Source of the DNA: Muribaculaceae bacterium
GTDB taxonomy: Bacteria > Bacteroidota > Bacteroidia > Bacteroidales > Muribaculaceae
NCBI GenBank assembly: GCA_022511505.1
Contig: JAFLTK010000040.1
Span: forward strand, 1 to 9,580
DNA length: 9,580 nucleotides
Direction: 5' to 3'
The stretch's first letter is position 1; every line of letters begins with the position of its first letter. Under the pieces are notes generated by a model. That model was given only the letters and a program-made list of their open reading frames with translations, ran no database searches and was not told the DNA's origin. Positions 1 through 5,692 of the stretch are shown piece by piece. A program made the position numbers and the translations under genes.

Positions 1-14
1 TATTGTTGTATCGA

Positions 15-38
15 GACGAGGAGCTGGAGCTCCTCGTC
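15..38. repeat. Perfect inverted repeat / strong hairpin
   Basis: Two arms of 11 bases (GACGAGGAGCT and AGCTCCTCGTC) are exactly complementary and separated by GG. As RNA this would fold into a GC-rich stem of about 10 bp with a 4-base loop. It lies 33 bases beyond the stop codon of the decarboxylase-cupin gene, so it may be the 3' end structure of that leftward operon or of a gene ending outside the left edge. No T-run follows it on either strand, so it is not a textbook intrinsic terminator. Nothing else is recognised in bases 1-70. Confidence 0.6.
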
Positions 39-70
39 ACGACATTGGCGTCACTGCTGGGGCGACCTTT

Positions 71-904
71 TTATTTTCCGAGCGGAGAGTATTCTTCATC
101 GGTGACAGGGTCGAGCCAGAGGTTGGATGTCTCCTCGCCGTCGATTTCAAAAGCAAGATGGGAGAACCACGAGTCTTGCTGTGCGCCATGCCAATGCTTT
201 ACGTTGGCGGGGATGTGGATGACGGTGCCGGGGAGGATTTCGACCGCCGGTTTGCCCTCCTCTTGATACCAACCGCGGCCGCCAACGCCAACAAGGACCT
301 GACCGCCACCCTTCAAGGCCTTGTGAACGTGCCAATTATTGCGCACGCCCGGCTCGAACGTGACATTGTAAAATGTAACTTGCTCGGTTGAAAGCGGAGC
401 AAGATAGGAATTGCCGGTAAAGTATTGAGCAAAGGCAGCGTTAGGCTCGCCAATGGGGAATATCATCGAGCGTTGATGTGCGGCTTTGGCGTCGGTCTCG
501 GTCACATCGTCGCTCCACACATCCTTTGCCAATCTAAAAGCGGCCCATGCTTTGGGCCAGCCGGCATAGAAAGCGATGTGGGTGATGATTTCGGCGGCCT
601 CGGTGCGGGTGATGCCGTTTTTCTTCGCTTCCTGGAGGTGATAGGTCAGCGAACTGTCGGTTATACCCTGAGAGATTAACGAGGTGATTGTCACCAGGCT
701 ACGGTCACGAAGCGACAGGAGGTCGTTGCGGCTCCAGACTTCGCCAAAGAGGATATCGTCGTTGAGATGTGCAAATTCGGGAGCAAAATCGCCGAGTTGC
801 CGGCGCCCGGCCGTCTGTTCTATTTTCTGTTGTGCCATCGCGTTGAAATTTAATGATAACAAAACTAAGACAAAATTAAGAAACTTTTTCATCATCGACG
901 TCAT
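71..904 (-). CDS. Exported carboxymuconolactone decarboxylase-cupin fusion protein
   Basis: Protein of 277 residues. Residues 1-25 form a signal peptide (MMKKF, hydrophobic core, AMA-QQ), predicting periplasmic location. Residues about 50-130 match the carboxymuconolactone decarboxylase fold: EVWSR (55-59), LRDRSL (65-70), H89, the NGITRTEAAE helix (96-105) and ITHIAFYAGWP (107-117). It is of the PcaC-like type, lacking the AhpD CxxC pair. Residues about 170-255 are a cupin barrel with WHVH (191-194) and HWHG (237-240) as probable metal ligands; the glutamate usual in cupin motif 1 appears to be Q202. Such fusions occur widely in bacteria and their substrates are mostly unknown, so real decarboxylase activity is not implied. 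The start ATG overlaps the upstream stop as ATGA (901-904), suggesting translational coupling; the nearby ATGs at codons 4 and 5 are alternatives. It is the last gene of the three-gene leftward operon. Confidence 0.9.
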   Translation of the reverse strand: MTSMMKKFLNFVLVLLSLNFNAMAQQKIEQTAGRRQLGDFAPEFAHLNDDILFGEVWSRNDLLSLRDRSLVTITSLISQGITDSSLTYHLQEAKKNGITRTEAAEIITHIAFYAGWPKAWAAFRLAKDVWSDDVTETDAKAAHQRSMIFPIGEPNAAFAQYFTGNSYLAPLSTEQVTFYNVTFEPGVRNNWHVHKALKGGGQVLVGVGGRGWYQEEGKPAVEILPGTVIHIPANVKHWHGAQQDSWFSHLAFEIDGEETSNLWLDPVTDEEYSPLGK

Positions 905-1455
905 TTACTTACAAACATTTTCTTGCCGTCAATTATGTACAAACCCGTTGCCAACGGCCGGTTAGTCACCAACTTGCCGGTTAGGTCATAGACACGCTTG
1001 GCATCTACCGTTTCAGCCGTGACAGTGTCGATACCCGACACATCCGCCGCGCTTATTGCAACCGTCACGGGACTACCGGATAGGAACGTTTTAACCTCAG
1101 CCGCACTCATCCCCTCAATATGGCCTATCTTGGTGTACTCCCAGCTGTTAGAGCCATAGAAGATGCAAAACACATTGCCGATATAAAGCATGATGTCGCC
1201 GGCTTGTGCCGTCTGATACACATCAGAGGTCGGCAACCGCTCGGGCAGATTGCCGATTTTCTCAAAGCCGCCGTTGTCGGTCATCGACAACGTTATCGGG
1301 CCTCGACCGAGCATCTCGAGAAGTCGCGCCGTCGCCGCGTTATTTTCCAAAGTGGCTTTAACGGTTTTACCATTGGCAGTCAGCAAGATAGCCTCTTGAC
1401 TGCGAGCTGCAAAAGTTGTCATAATCAGGACAAGAAGAAAAGCGAGTTTATTCAT
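901..1455 (-). CDS. Exported cyclophilin-like fold protein with T9SS-like C-terminal tail
   Basis: Protein of 184 residues. Residues 1-20 are a signal peptide (MNKLAFLLVL core, AARSQ). Residues about 25-130 resemble the bacterial cyclophilin-like family (Cyclophil_like type): a G-x-x-V-x-A-T-L-x-x-N start, LLEMLGRGPITL, FEKIGNLPERL, AGDIMLYIGN, FCIFYG, and IGHIEGM near the end. This family shares the peptidyl-prolyl isomerase fold but no isomerase activity is established for it. Residues about 150-184 form a separate module, VYDLTGK ... GLYIIDGKKMFV, resembling the C-terminal sorting tails of Bacteroidetes type IX secretion cargo. The gene overlaps the upstream hydrolase by 8 bp and the downstream decarboxylase-cupin by 4 bp, so the three are almost certainly co-transcribed and coupled. 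The role is unknown; a small-molecule binding or accessory function for the neighbouring enzymes is a guess. Confidence 0.85.
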   Translation of the reverse strand: MNKLAFLLVLIMTTFAARSQEAILLTANGKTVKATLENNAATARLLEMLGRGPITLSMTDNGGFEKIGNLPERLPTSDVYQTAQAGDIMLYIGNVFCIFYGSNSWEYTKIGHIEGMSAAEVKTFLSGSPVTVAISAADVSGIDTVTAETVDAKRVYDLTGKLVTNRPLATGLYIIDGKKMFVSK

Positions 1456-2527
1456 TGATGTTCATCCAACGTTTGTAGAAGGTGGCAATTTGGTCAAAAG
1501 GAATCTTCTCGAGATTATCATAAAGGTCAACGTGGGTGGCGTCGGCAATGATGAGGAGTTCCTTGTTGTCGCCGTGTAATTTCTTGAAAGTATCTTGGCC
1601 AAAATAGAGCGAATGGGCCTTCTCGCCGTGCAGAATCATGACAGCGCTCTCGAGTTCATCGGCATACTCAAAGAATTTGAAATTCATGAACGGCAGGTTG
1701 GAAGTCATGTTCCAGCCGTCGGTCGAGTTACCCGAGCGCTCGTGATAACCTCGCGGAGTTTTGTAATAGGCATGATAGTCCTTGACAAACTGAGGAGCAT
1801 CATCGGGCAGCGGGTCAACTACACCGCCGGCGCGCAGATAGGAGCCGGCGCGATAGTCCTCGGTGCGCTGTGCCGCGAGCGCCTTGCGGGTCGCGTTGCG
1901 TTTCTCGACCGAATTGTCGACGTCGTAGTAGCCGTTGGCGGCAACACGGGTCATGTCATACATTGTTGAAGCGACTGTTGCCTTGATGCGCGGATCGTTG
2001 ATGGCGGTCTGGATTGCGATGCCACCCCAACCGCAAACGCCAAGGATGCCAATGCGCTCTGCGTCAACACCGGGCTGAACCGAGAGGAAATCGACCGCGG
2101 CCGAGAAGTCCTCAACGTTAATGTCGGGTGATGCGACTCGGCGCGGCTCTCCCCCACTCTCGCCGGTAAACGACGGGTCAAAGGCAATAGTCAGAAAGCC
2201 ACGCTCGGCCAACTGCTGTGCATAAAGTCCTGAACTCTGCTCTTTCACAGCACCAAACGGGCCACTGACGGCGATGGCGGCCAGCGGTGTCGTTACATCC
2301 TTGGGAATGTACATATCGGCAACAAGGGTGATGCCATAACGATTGACAAAAGTGACTTTACGGTGGTCAACCTTGTCTGACTTGGGAAACACTTTGTCCC
2401 ACTCTTGGGTCAGGTTAAGTTGCTCAACGGGAGCGAGCGATTTGTTTTTGTTGGGGTCTACCATAACTTGTGATTGTGATGCCAACGTGGCGAGGGCCAG
2501 CACGGCAATAGTTATATATTTTTTCAT
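1448..2527 (-). CDS. Exported alpha/beta hydrolase, dienelactone-hydrolase-like, Cys nucleophile
   Basis: Protein of 359 residues, first gene of the leftward operon. Residues 1-20 are a signal peptide (MKKYITIAVLALATLASQSQ), placing it in the periplasm. The alpha/beta hydrolase core begins near residue 57 (VTFVNRYGITLVADMYIP). The nucleophile elbow is G-V-C-G-W-G-G (163-169), with C165 where serine is usual, as in dienelactone hydrolase. The probable catalytic histidine is H332 in ATHVDLYD, and an acidic residue follows strand 7 in HGEKAHS (E302 is the candidate). STMYDM (187-192) after the elbow and GDNKELLII (319-327) are, from memory, typical of a large Bacteroidetes group of YcjY/DLH-like hydrolases. 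The substrate cannot be read from sequence; an ester or lactone is likely. The start is supported by the signal peptide and by a -7 box about 38 bases upstream. Confidence 0.9.
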   Translation of the reverse strand: MKKYITIAVLALATLASQSQVMVDPNKNKSLAPVEQLNLTQEWDKVFPKSDKVDHRKVTFVNRYGITLVADMYIPKDVTTPLAAIAVSGPFGAVKEQSSGLYAQQLAERGFLTIAFDPSFTGESGGEPRRVASPDINVEDFSAAVDFLSVQPGVDAERIGILGVCGWGGIAIQTAINDPRIKATVASTMYDMTRVAANGYYDVDNSVEKRNATRKALAAQRTEDYRAGSYLRAGGVVDPLPDDAPQFVKDYHAYYKTPRGYHERSGNSTDGWNMTSNLPFMNFKFFEYADELESAVMILHGEKAHSLYFGQDTFKKLHGDNKELLIIADATHVDLYDNLEKIPFDQIATFYKRWMNINE

Positions 2528-2564
2528 TATTTAAACTTTAGAGCCGGTTACATTGTTTCAACTG

Positions 2565-2572
2565 CAAAATTA
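2565..2572 (-). promoter_or_regulatory. Predicted -7 box for the hydrolase operon
   Basis: On the minus strand the bases read TAATTTTG, an exact match to the Bacteroidetes TAnnTTTG element. Transcription would start near 2561, giving a leader of about 34 bases before the hydrolase ATG. No good -33 TTG lies at the usual 19-21 base spacing; the nearest TTTG (minus strand, 2598-2601) is about 25 bases away. A weak -33 fits a promoter that needs the activator bound next to it. Confidence 0.6.
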
Positions 2573-2586
2573 CATCCACATTATAA

Positions 2587-2620
2587 GATATGCTTACCAA
2601 AACACTGGAAATGCTTACCA
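2587..2620. promoter_or_regulatory. Putative AraC-family operator, direct repeat with 21-bp period
   Basis: GATATGCTTACCA (2587-2599) and GAAATGCTTACCA (2608-2620) agree at 12 of 13 positions, ten of them (ATGCTTACCA) in a row, and start exactly 21 bp apart, two helical turns. AraC/XylS regulators bind such tandem half-sites on one DNA face. Relative to the predicted hydrolase start (near 2561) the proximal copy covers about -26 to -38, overlapping the -33 region, as the araI sites do at araBAD. The copies lie 50-83 bases upstream of the divergent araC start. Binding by the adjacent regulator is inferred. Confidence 0.65.
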
Positions 2621-2657
2621 TTTTTTCATGTCACGTCTTATATTAGGATTTTTAAAG

Positions 2658-2665
2658 TAAATTTG
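2658..2665 (+). promoter_or_regulatory. Predicted -7 box for the AraC-family gene, nearly leaderless
   Basis: TAAATTTG matches TAnnTTTG exactly and ends 5 bases before the ATG at 2671. The transcript would begin within one or two bases of the start codon, so the mRNA would be leaderless or nearly so. There is no clear -33 TTG at 19-21 bases upstream. A chance match is possible in this AT-rich spot. Confidence 0.5.
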
Positions 2666-2670
2666 CGCCC

Positions 2671-3561
2671 ATGAAAGAAATTATTATAGACTCGCTTAAC
2701 ACCTACAACGCGCTTTACGGCCTGCGGACGACTCACCCCCTCATCGGCGTCCTTGACATTGGCCTGGCGACAAATCTTGTCAACGACATCAAGATGAGAT
2801 TTGATGTCTACGCTCTGTTTCTGAAAAACGGCGCACAATGCTCCTTGCGCTACGGCCGACGCAACTATGATTACCAAGAGGGAACGGTTGTCAGTTTTGC
2901 TCCGGGCCAAGTGGTCGAAATTACCGATGAAACCGAAACGGGGCCAAAGGTTACCGGCCTTCTGTTCCACCCCGATTTGATTTATGGCACACCGCTGGCG
3001 ACCAAAATCGACAGATTCGGCTTCTTTGATTACACTCAGGCCGAGTCGCTCCATCTGTCGGACCGAGAGCGCGATAAATTCAATTTTTTCGTCAACCTAA
3101 TTAGCGAAGAACTCGAGCATCCAATCGACAGCCACTCGGCAGCCGTTCTTTCGGCCCACATCCAACTGCTTCTCGAGCACCTCGACCGCTTCTATGACCG
3201 GCAGTTTATCACGCGCCACAAGGTGAACTCTGACGTCGTTGCCCGGTTCCGAACCAACTTGACTGAGTATTTCACTGACAATGTCATAACCGCGCAACCT
3301 TCTGTAGCCTACTTCGCCGACAAAGCCGCACTTTCGCCGGGTTACTTTAGCGATTTGATAAAGAAAGAGACCGGCATGTCACCTAAGGACATAATCACGC
3401 TCCAACTTATCGCCGAGGCTAAAAAGCGACTCGCCGAGACCGACGACGACATCAGCCAAATTGCCTACAGCCTCGGCTTTGAATACCCGGCCCACTTTAC
3501 CCGCGCTTTCAAGCGCGTCACCGGCGTGACACCCACCGAATTTCGCGTAAACATTAACTGA
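2671..3561 (+). CDS. AraC-family transcriptional regulator
   Basis: Protein of 296 residues with the usual two-part layout. Residues 1-180 are a divergent N-terminal sensing domain with an AraC-binding-like cupin portion around 40-105 (FDVYALFLKNG, GTVVSFAPGQ, GLLFHPDLI). Residues about 190-293 are the double helix-turn-helix: the first HTH around 212-232 (VAYFADKAALSPGYFSDLIKK), the connecting helix IAEAKKRLAE, and the second HTH at 260-281 (DISQIAYSLGFEYPAHFTRAFKR) followed by the family signature GVTPTEFR (285-292). It is divergent from the hydrolase operon, with the tandem repeat lying between them, and is followed after 9 bases by an MFS exporter. It most likely senses the substrate of the module and activates one or both units. 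The ligand is unknown. Confidence 0.93.
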   Translation: MKEIIIDSLNTYNALYGLRTTHPLIGVLDIGLATNLVNDIKMRFDVYALFLKNGAQCSLRYGRRNYDYQEGTVVSFAPGQVVEITDETETGPKVTGLLFHPDLIYGTPLATKIDRFGFFDYTQAESLHLSDRERDKFNFFVNLISEELEHPIDSHSAAVLSAHIQLLLEHLDRFYDRQFITRHKVNSDVVARFRTNLTEYFTDNVITAQPSVAYFADKAALSPGYFSDLIKKETGMSPKDIITLQLIAEAKKRLAETDDDISQIAYSLGFEYPAHFTRAFKRVTGVTPTEFRVNIN

Positions 3562-3570
3562 CAGTCAACC

Positions 3571-5001
3571 ATGCACCACAACGGCAACGGTATCAAAAAC
3601 CTTATCCACCGCTATATTGCCATCGGAGCGGTGTTGATTGTGTTGGCGATGACAATGCTCGACGGCACGGTTGTCAACGTCGCTCTCCCTATTCTTGCCA
3701 AGGAGTTCAACGTTTCTGACTCGAGCGCCGTGTGGATTGTAACCGTCTATCAGTTGGTAATCACTATGTTACTGTTGCCGGTCTCGTCACTTGGCGACAT
3801 CTACAGCTATCGACGCAACTATATCATTGGTATAGTGGTATTTACGGCAGGTTCAGCGCTATGTGCGTTGTCGGGTTCGTTCGGCATGATTATAGGTGCG
3901 CGTGCAGTCCAGGCCATAGGTGCCGCGATGGTTATGGCCGTCAACGTGGCGCTCGTGAGACTGATATACCCGCCTGAATATCTCGGCCGAGGACTTGCCG
4001 TCAACACCATGGTTATTGCCATCGCCTCGGCGGCCGGTCCGTCGCTCGCCGGCGCCATCCTCTCGGTCGCGTCGTGGCACTGGCTTTTCATCATCAACAT
4101 TCCGTTTGGAATCCTCGCGTTCTTGATGGCCTACAAATATCTGCCTCAAAATCCGCCACGCGACCACCGGGTCAAGTTTGATTGGATTAGCGGCATCGCC
4201 AACATAATCGTTTTTGGCGCGATATTTTATGCGTTGGGTAATTTCGCGCGTGGGGGTGACACGATGACCAACGTCCTGTTGCTCTGCTGTGGCGTCGTCG
4301 TGGGTATCTTCTACATTCGCCATCTGCACGGGCACGAGCAACCCATGTTCCCTATCGACCTGTTGCATAGCCGATTATATACACTCAGCATCCTGACCTA
4401 CACCGGCTCGTTTGTTGCCCAAAACATCGCCATGATTGCCTTGCCGTTCCTATTTCTCAACGGCTTTGGTTTCTCGGAGCTGACAACCGGCTTGCTGATG
4501 ACCCCGTGGCCGCTCGCAACCATGATTGTGTCGCCATTTGCCGCCCGGTTCATCGAGAAGCACAATGCAGGAGCAACCGCCGCGTTCGGCATGCTCGTCT
4601 ATGCCCTGGGACTCGTCCTGCTGCTAACAGCGCCTGCCCGCGGCTCAGTGACCGAACTCGACATCGCGTGGCGTATGGCCATCTGCGGCGCAGGCTTTGG
4701 AATATTCCAGACTCCAAACTCTACCGTGATGATTCAAGCCACACCGATTTCTCGCTCGGGCGCCGCCGGAGGTTTCCAAAGCACGGCCCGAATCGGCGGC
4801 CAAACGTTTGGAGCGACAACCGTTACCCTCGTCTTCGCTTTGCTTTCGCGGCCAACTGATGCCGGCTCACTTAACAACGGCGCTCCCGGCGTTCACGAGG
4901 CGCTCTACATCGCCCTCGCCTTTGCCGTCATCGCCGGCCTTCTAAGCCTCAGCCGCTTCAAATCCATTTCCCACCACCCCTCCACCATCACTACCAAATA
5001 A
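3571..5001 (+). CDS. DHA2-type (EmrB/QacA) MFS efflux transporter
   Basis: Inner-membrane proton-driven drug/metabolite exporter of 476 residues, the normal length for 14-helix DHA2 proteins. Motif D1 reads MLDGTVVNVALP (29-40), the hallmark of EmrB/QacA members. Motif A is SSLGDIYSYRR (72-82) in the loop after helix 2, and the antiporter motif C appears as AIASAAGPSLAGAI (150-163). The protein is hydrophobic throughout, with a short hydrophilic tail at 465-476. It starts 9 bases after the AraC-family stop codon and is probably co-transcribed with it. The stop is 8 bases from the stop of a convergent gene, and no clear terminator hairpin is seen between them. Context suggests it exports the substrate or product of the divergent periplasmic enzymes, but the cargo cannot be told from sequence. 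Confidence 0.93.
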   Translation: MHHNGNGIKNLIHRYIAIGAVLIVLAMTMLDGTVVNVALPILAKEFNVSDSSAVWIVTVYQLVITMLLLPVSSLGDIYSYRRNYIIGIVVFTAGSALCALSGSFGMIIGARAVQAIGAAMVMAVNVALVRLIYPPEYLGRGLAVNTMVIAIASAAGPSLAGAILSVASWHWLFIINIPFGILAFLMAYKYLPQNPPRDHRVKFDWISGIANIIVFGAIFYALGNFARGGDTMTNVLLLCCGVVVGIFYIRHLHGHEQPMFPIDLLHSRLYTLSILTYTGSFVAQNIAMIALPFLFLNGFGFSELTTGLLMTPWPLATMIVSPFAARFIEKHNAGATAAFGMLVYALGLVLLLTAPARGSVTELDIAWRMAICGAGFGIFQTPNSTVMIQATPISRSGAAGGFQSTARIGGQTFGATTVTLVFALLSRPTDAGSLNNGAPGVHEALYIALAFAVIAGLLSLSRFKSISHHPSTITTK

Positions 5002-5009
5002 TCCCGGTC

Positions 5010-5348
5010 CTAATCGTCAATCAGCGTGCAATATATTCTTTCCGGATGCTCGCCAAAAAATTCATGCACGACGTTGCAGAGCCACACATCGTCAGTGAAT
5101 TGTTGACAATCATTGACGCTATAATAGGCGCCAAAATCATCGTGACTTTTTAGGTCAAGAATAAAACATTCTTGGAACGCAGGTTGCTCAAGATTTACGT
5201 CGATAGTTACCAACATACCGTCTGTTATCAATGCGTCAAGCATCTTATCTGCGCCCTCAACCATCTCCAGGTCTTCTTGTGGTCCATCATATTCGGGAAA
5301 AACTACATACCAGCGACCATCATCAAAACGTTCAAAACTTAAAAGCAT
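5010..5348 (-). CDS. Small conserved hypothetical protein, DUF6717-like
   Basis: Acidic soluble protein of 112 residues with no signal peptide or membrane segment. The overall pattern recalls the DUF6717 family as I remember it: an early W (GRWYVVF, 11-17), an E-x-x-V-x-G-A-D-K-M-L-D segment (27-38), a W-L-C element (89-91) and FFGEHPERIY (97-106) near the end. This is recognition by eye and not a database result. No function is known. The gene stands alone, convergent with the MFS gene, and is more AT-rich than both neighbours, which may mean separate acquisition. A -7 box lies 35 bases upstream. Confidence 0.75.
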   Translation of the reverse strand: MLLSFERFDDGRWYVVFPEYDGPQEDLEMVEGADKMLDALITDGMLVTIDVNLEQPAFQECFILDLKSHDDFGAYYSVNDCQQFTDDVWLCNVVHEFFGEHPERIYCTLIDD

Positions 5349-5382
5349 TGTCGATAATTTAAAATTTGAATTTCTGTCACTG

Positions 5383-5390
5383 CAAATCTA
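5383..5390 (-). promoter_or_regulatory. Predicted -7 box for the DUF6717-like gene
   Basis: The minus strand reads TAGATTTG, an exact TAnnTTTG match. Transcription would start near 5379 and leave a leader of about 30 bases. The -33 element is not convincing. Confidence 0.5.
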
Positions 5391-5490
5391 CATTTTTTTT
5401 AGAAAACATACCTAATAATGATTGCTTTTTTTGAAATAAAATCACTCCTCAATCGCTTCTCAAATTTTTCTTCTACAATTGTCGATTATA

Positions 5491-5522
5491 TTTGCATTTT
5501 TCACAATTAAATGTTAATTTTG
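5491..5522 (+). promoter_or_regulatory. Predicted promoter of rprXY
   Basis: TTTG (5491-5494), a 20-base spacer and TAATTTTG (5515-5522) match the Bacteroidetes -33/-7 consensus in sequence and spacing. Transcription would start near 5527, giving a leader of about 165 bases before the ATG at 5693. Another -7-like word (TATATTTG, 5487-5494) overlaps the -33 box but has a poor -33 of its own. Confidence 0.6.
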
Positions 5523-5574
5523 ACGTTTAATGTTAAAAAGCACTGATTTCTTTGTTGAAATTTTCAACATTTAA
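5507..5574. repeat. TTAAATGTTAA-like repeats at the rprX promoter
   Basis: TTAAATGTTAA (5507-5517) and TTTAATGTTAA (5526-5536) are direct copies differing at one base and 19 bp apart. AACATTTAA (5566-5574) is the first nine bases of the first copy in inverted orientation. They flank the predicted -7 box and transcription start. They could be binding sites for RprY or another regulator, but in AT-rich DNA part of the similarity may be chance. Confidence 0.4.
5554..5568. repeat. Perfect palindrome in the rprX leader
   Basis: GTTGAAA and TTTCAAC are perfect 7-base arms around a single T. It lies about 30 bases after the predicted transcription start, where a repressor site could act. The one-base spacer makes a DNA operator more likely than an RNA hairpin. 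Confidence 0.45.
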
Positions 5575-5610
5575 TCTTTTTAATTGTTAAAATAATAAAC
5601 ATCTGAGGAC

Positions 5611-5623
5611 ACCGACAGTCGGT
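5611..5623. repeat. Second short palindrome in the rprX leader
   Basis: ACCGAC and GTCGGT are perfect 6-base arms around one A, in a short GC-rich island within otherwise AT-rich DNA, 69 bases before the rprX ATG. Function unknown; a protein-binding site is possible. Confidence 0.35.
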
Positions 5624-5692
5624 TAATCTGATGATTATCAACTTTATTGGGTGAAGAACTTGTTTCTCGGTCCATTAAACAATTTTAGCGAA

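Larger units (their letters stand above)
5349..5692. other. AT-rich non-coding region upstream of rprX
   Basis: This 344-base stretch has no credible gene. It holds the leftward -7 box of the DUF6717-like gene, the predicted rprX promoter, a cluster of TTAAATGTTAA-like words, and palindromes at 5554-5568 and 5611-5623. A GTG at 5651 is in frame with rprX and could extend it by 14 codons. Confidence 0.7.

Noticed and set aside
3..266. Rightward open frame at the left edge
   Set aside because: It starts within the inverted repeat region and runs antisense to the decarboxylase-cupin gene; its composition looks non-coding.
3859..4368. 169-residue open frame antisense to the MFS gene
   Set aside because: It is rich in R, D, H and N with no recognisable domain, and it lies wholly within a confidently identified transporter gene; a shadow frame of GC-rich codons.
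5002..5009. Terminator between the convergent MFS and DUF6717-like genes
   Set aside because: The 8-base gap and flanking coding ends show no convincing hairpin with a T-run on either strand.
5554..5568. Riboswitch or small RNA in the rprX leader
   Set aside because: The palindromes have one-base spacers and low pairing strength, and no known riboswitch core is visible; DNA operators are more likely.
5651..5692. GTG start that would extend rprX by 14 codons
   Set aside because: The added residues (KNLFLGPLNNFSE) do not resemble the family N-terminus, and the ATG at 5693 directly begins the membrane anchor. The GTG remains possible.
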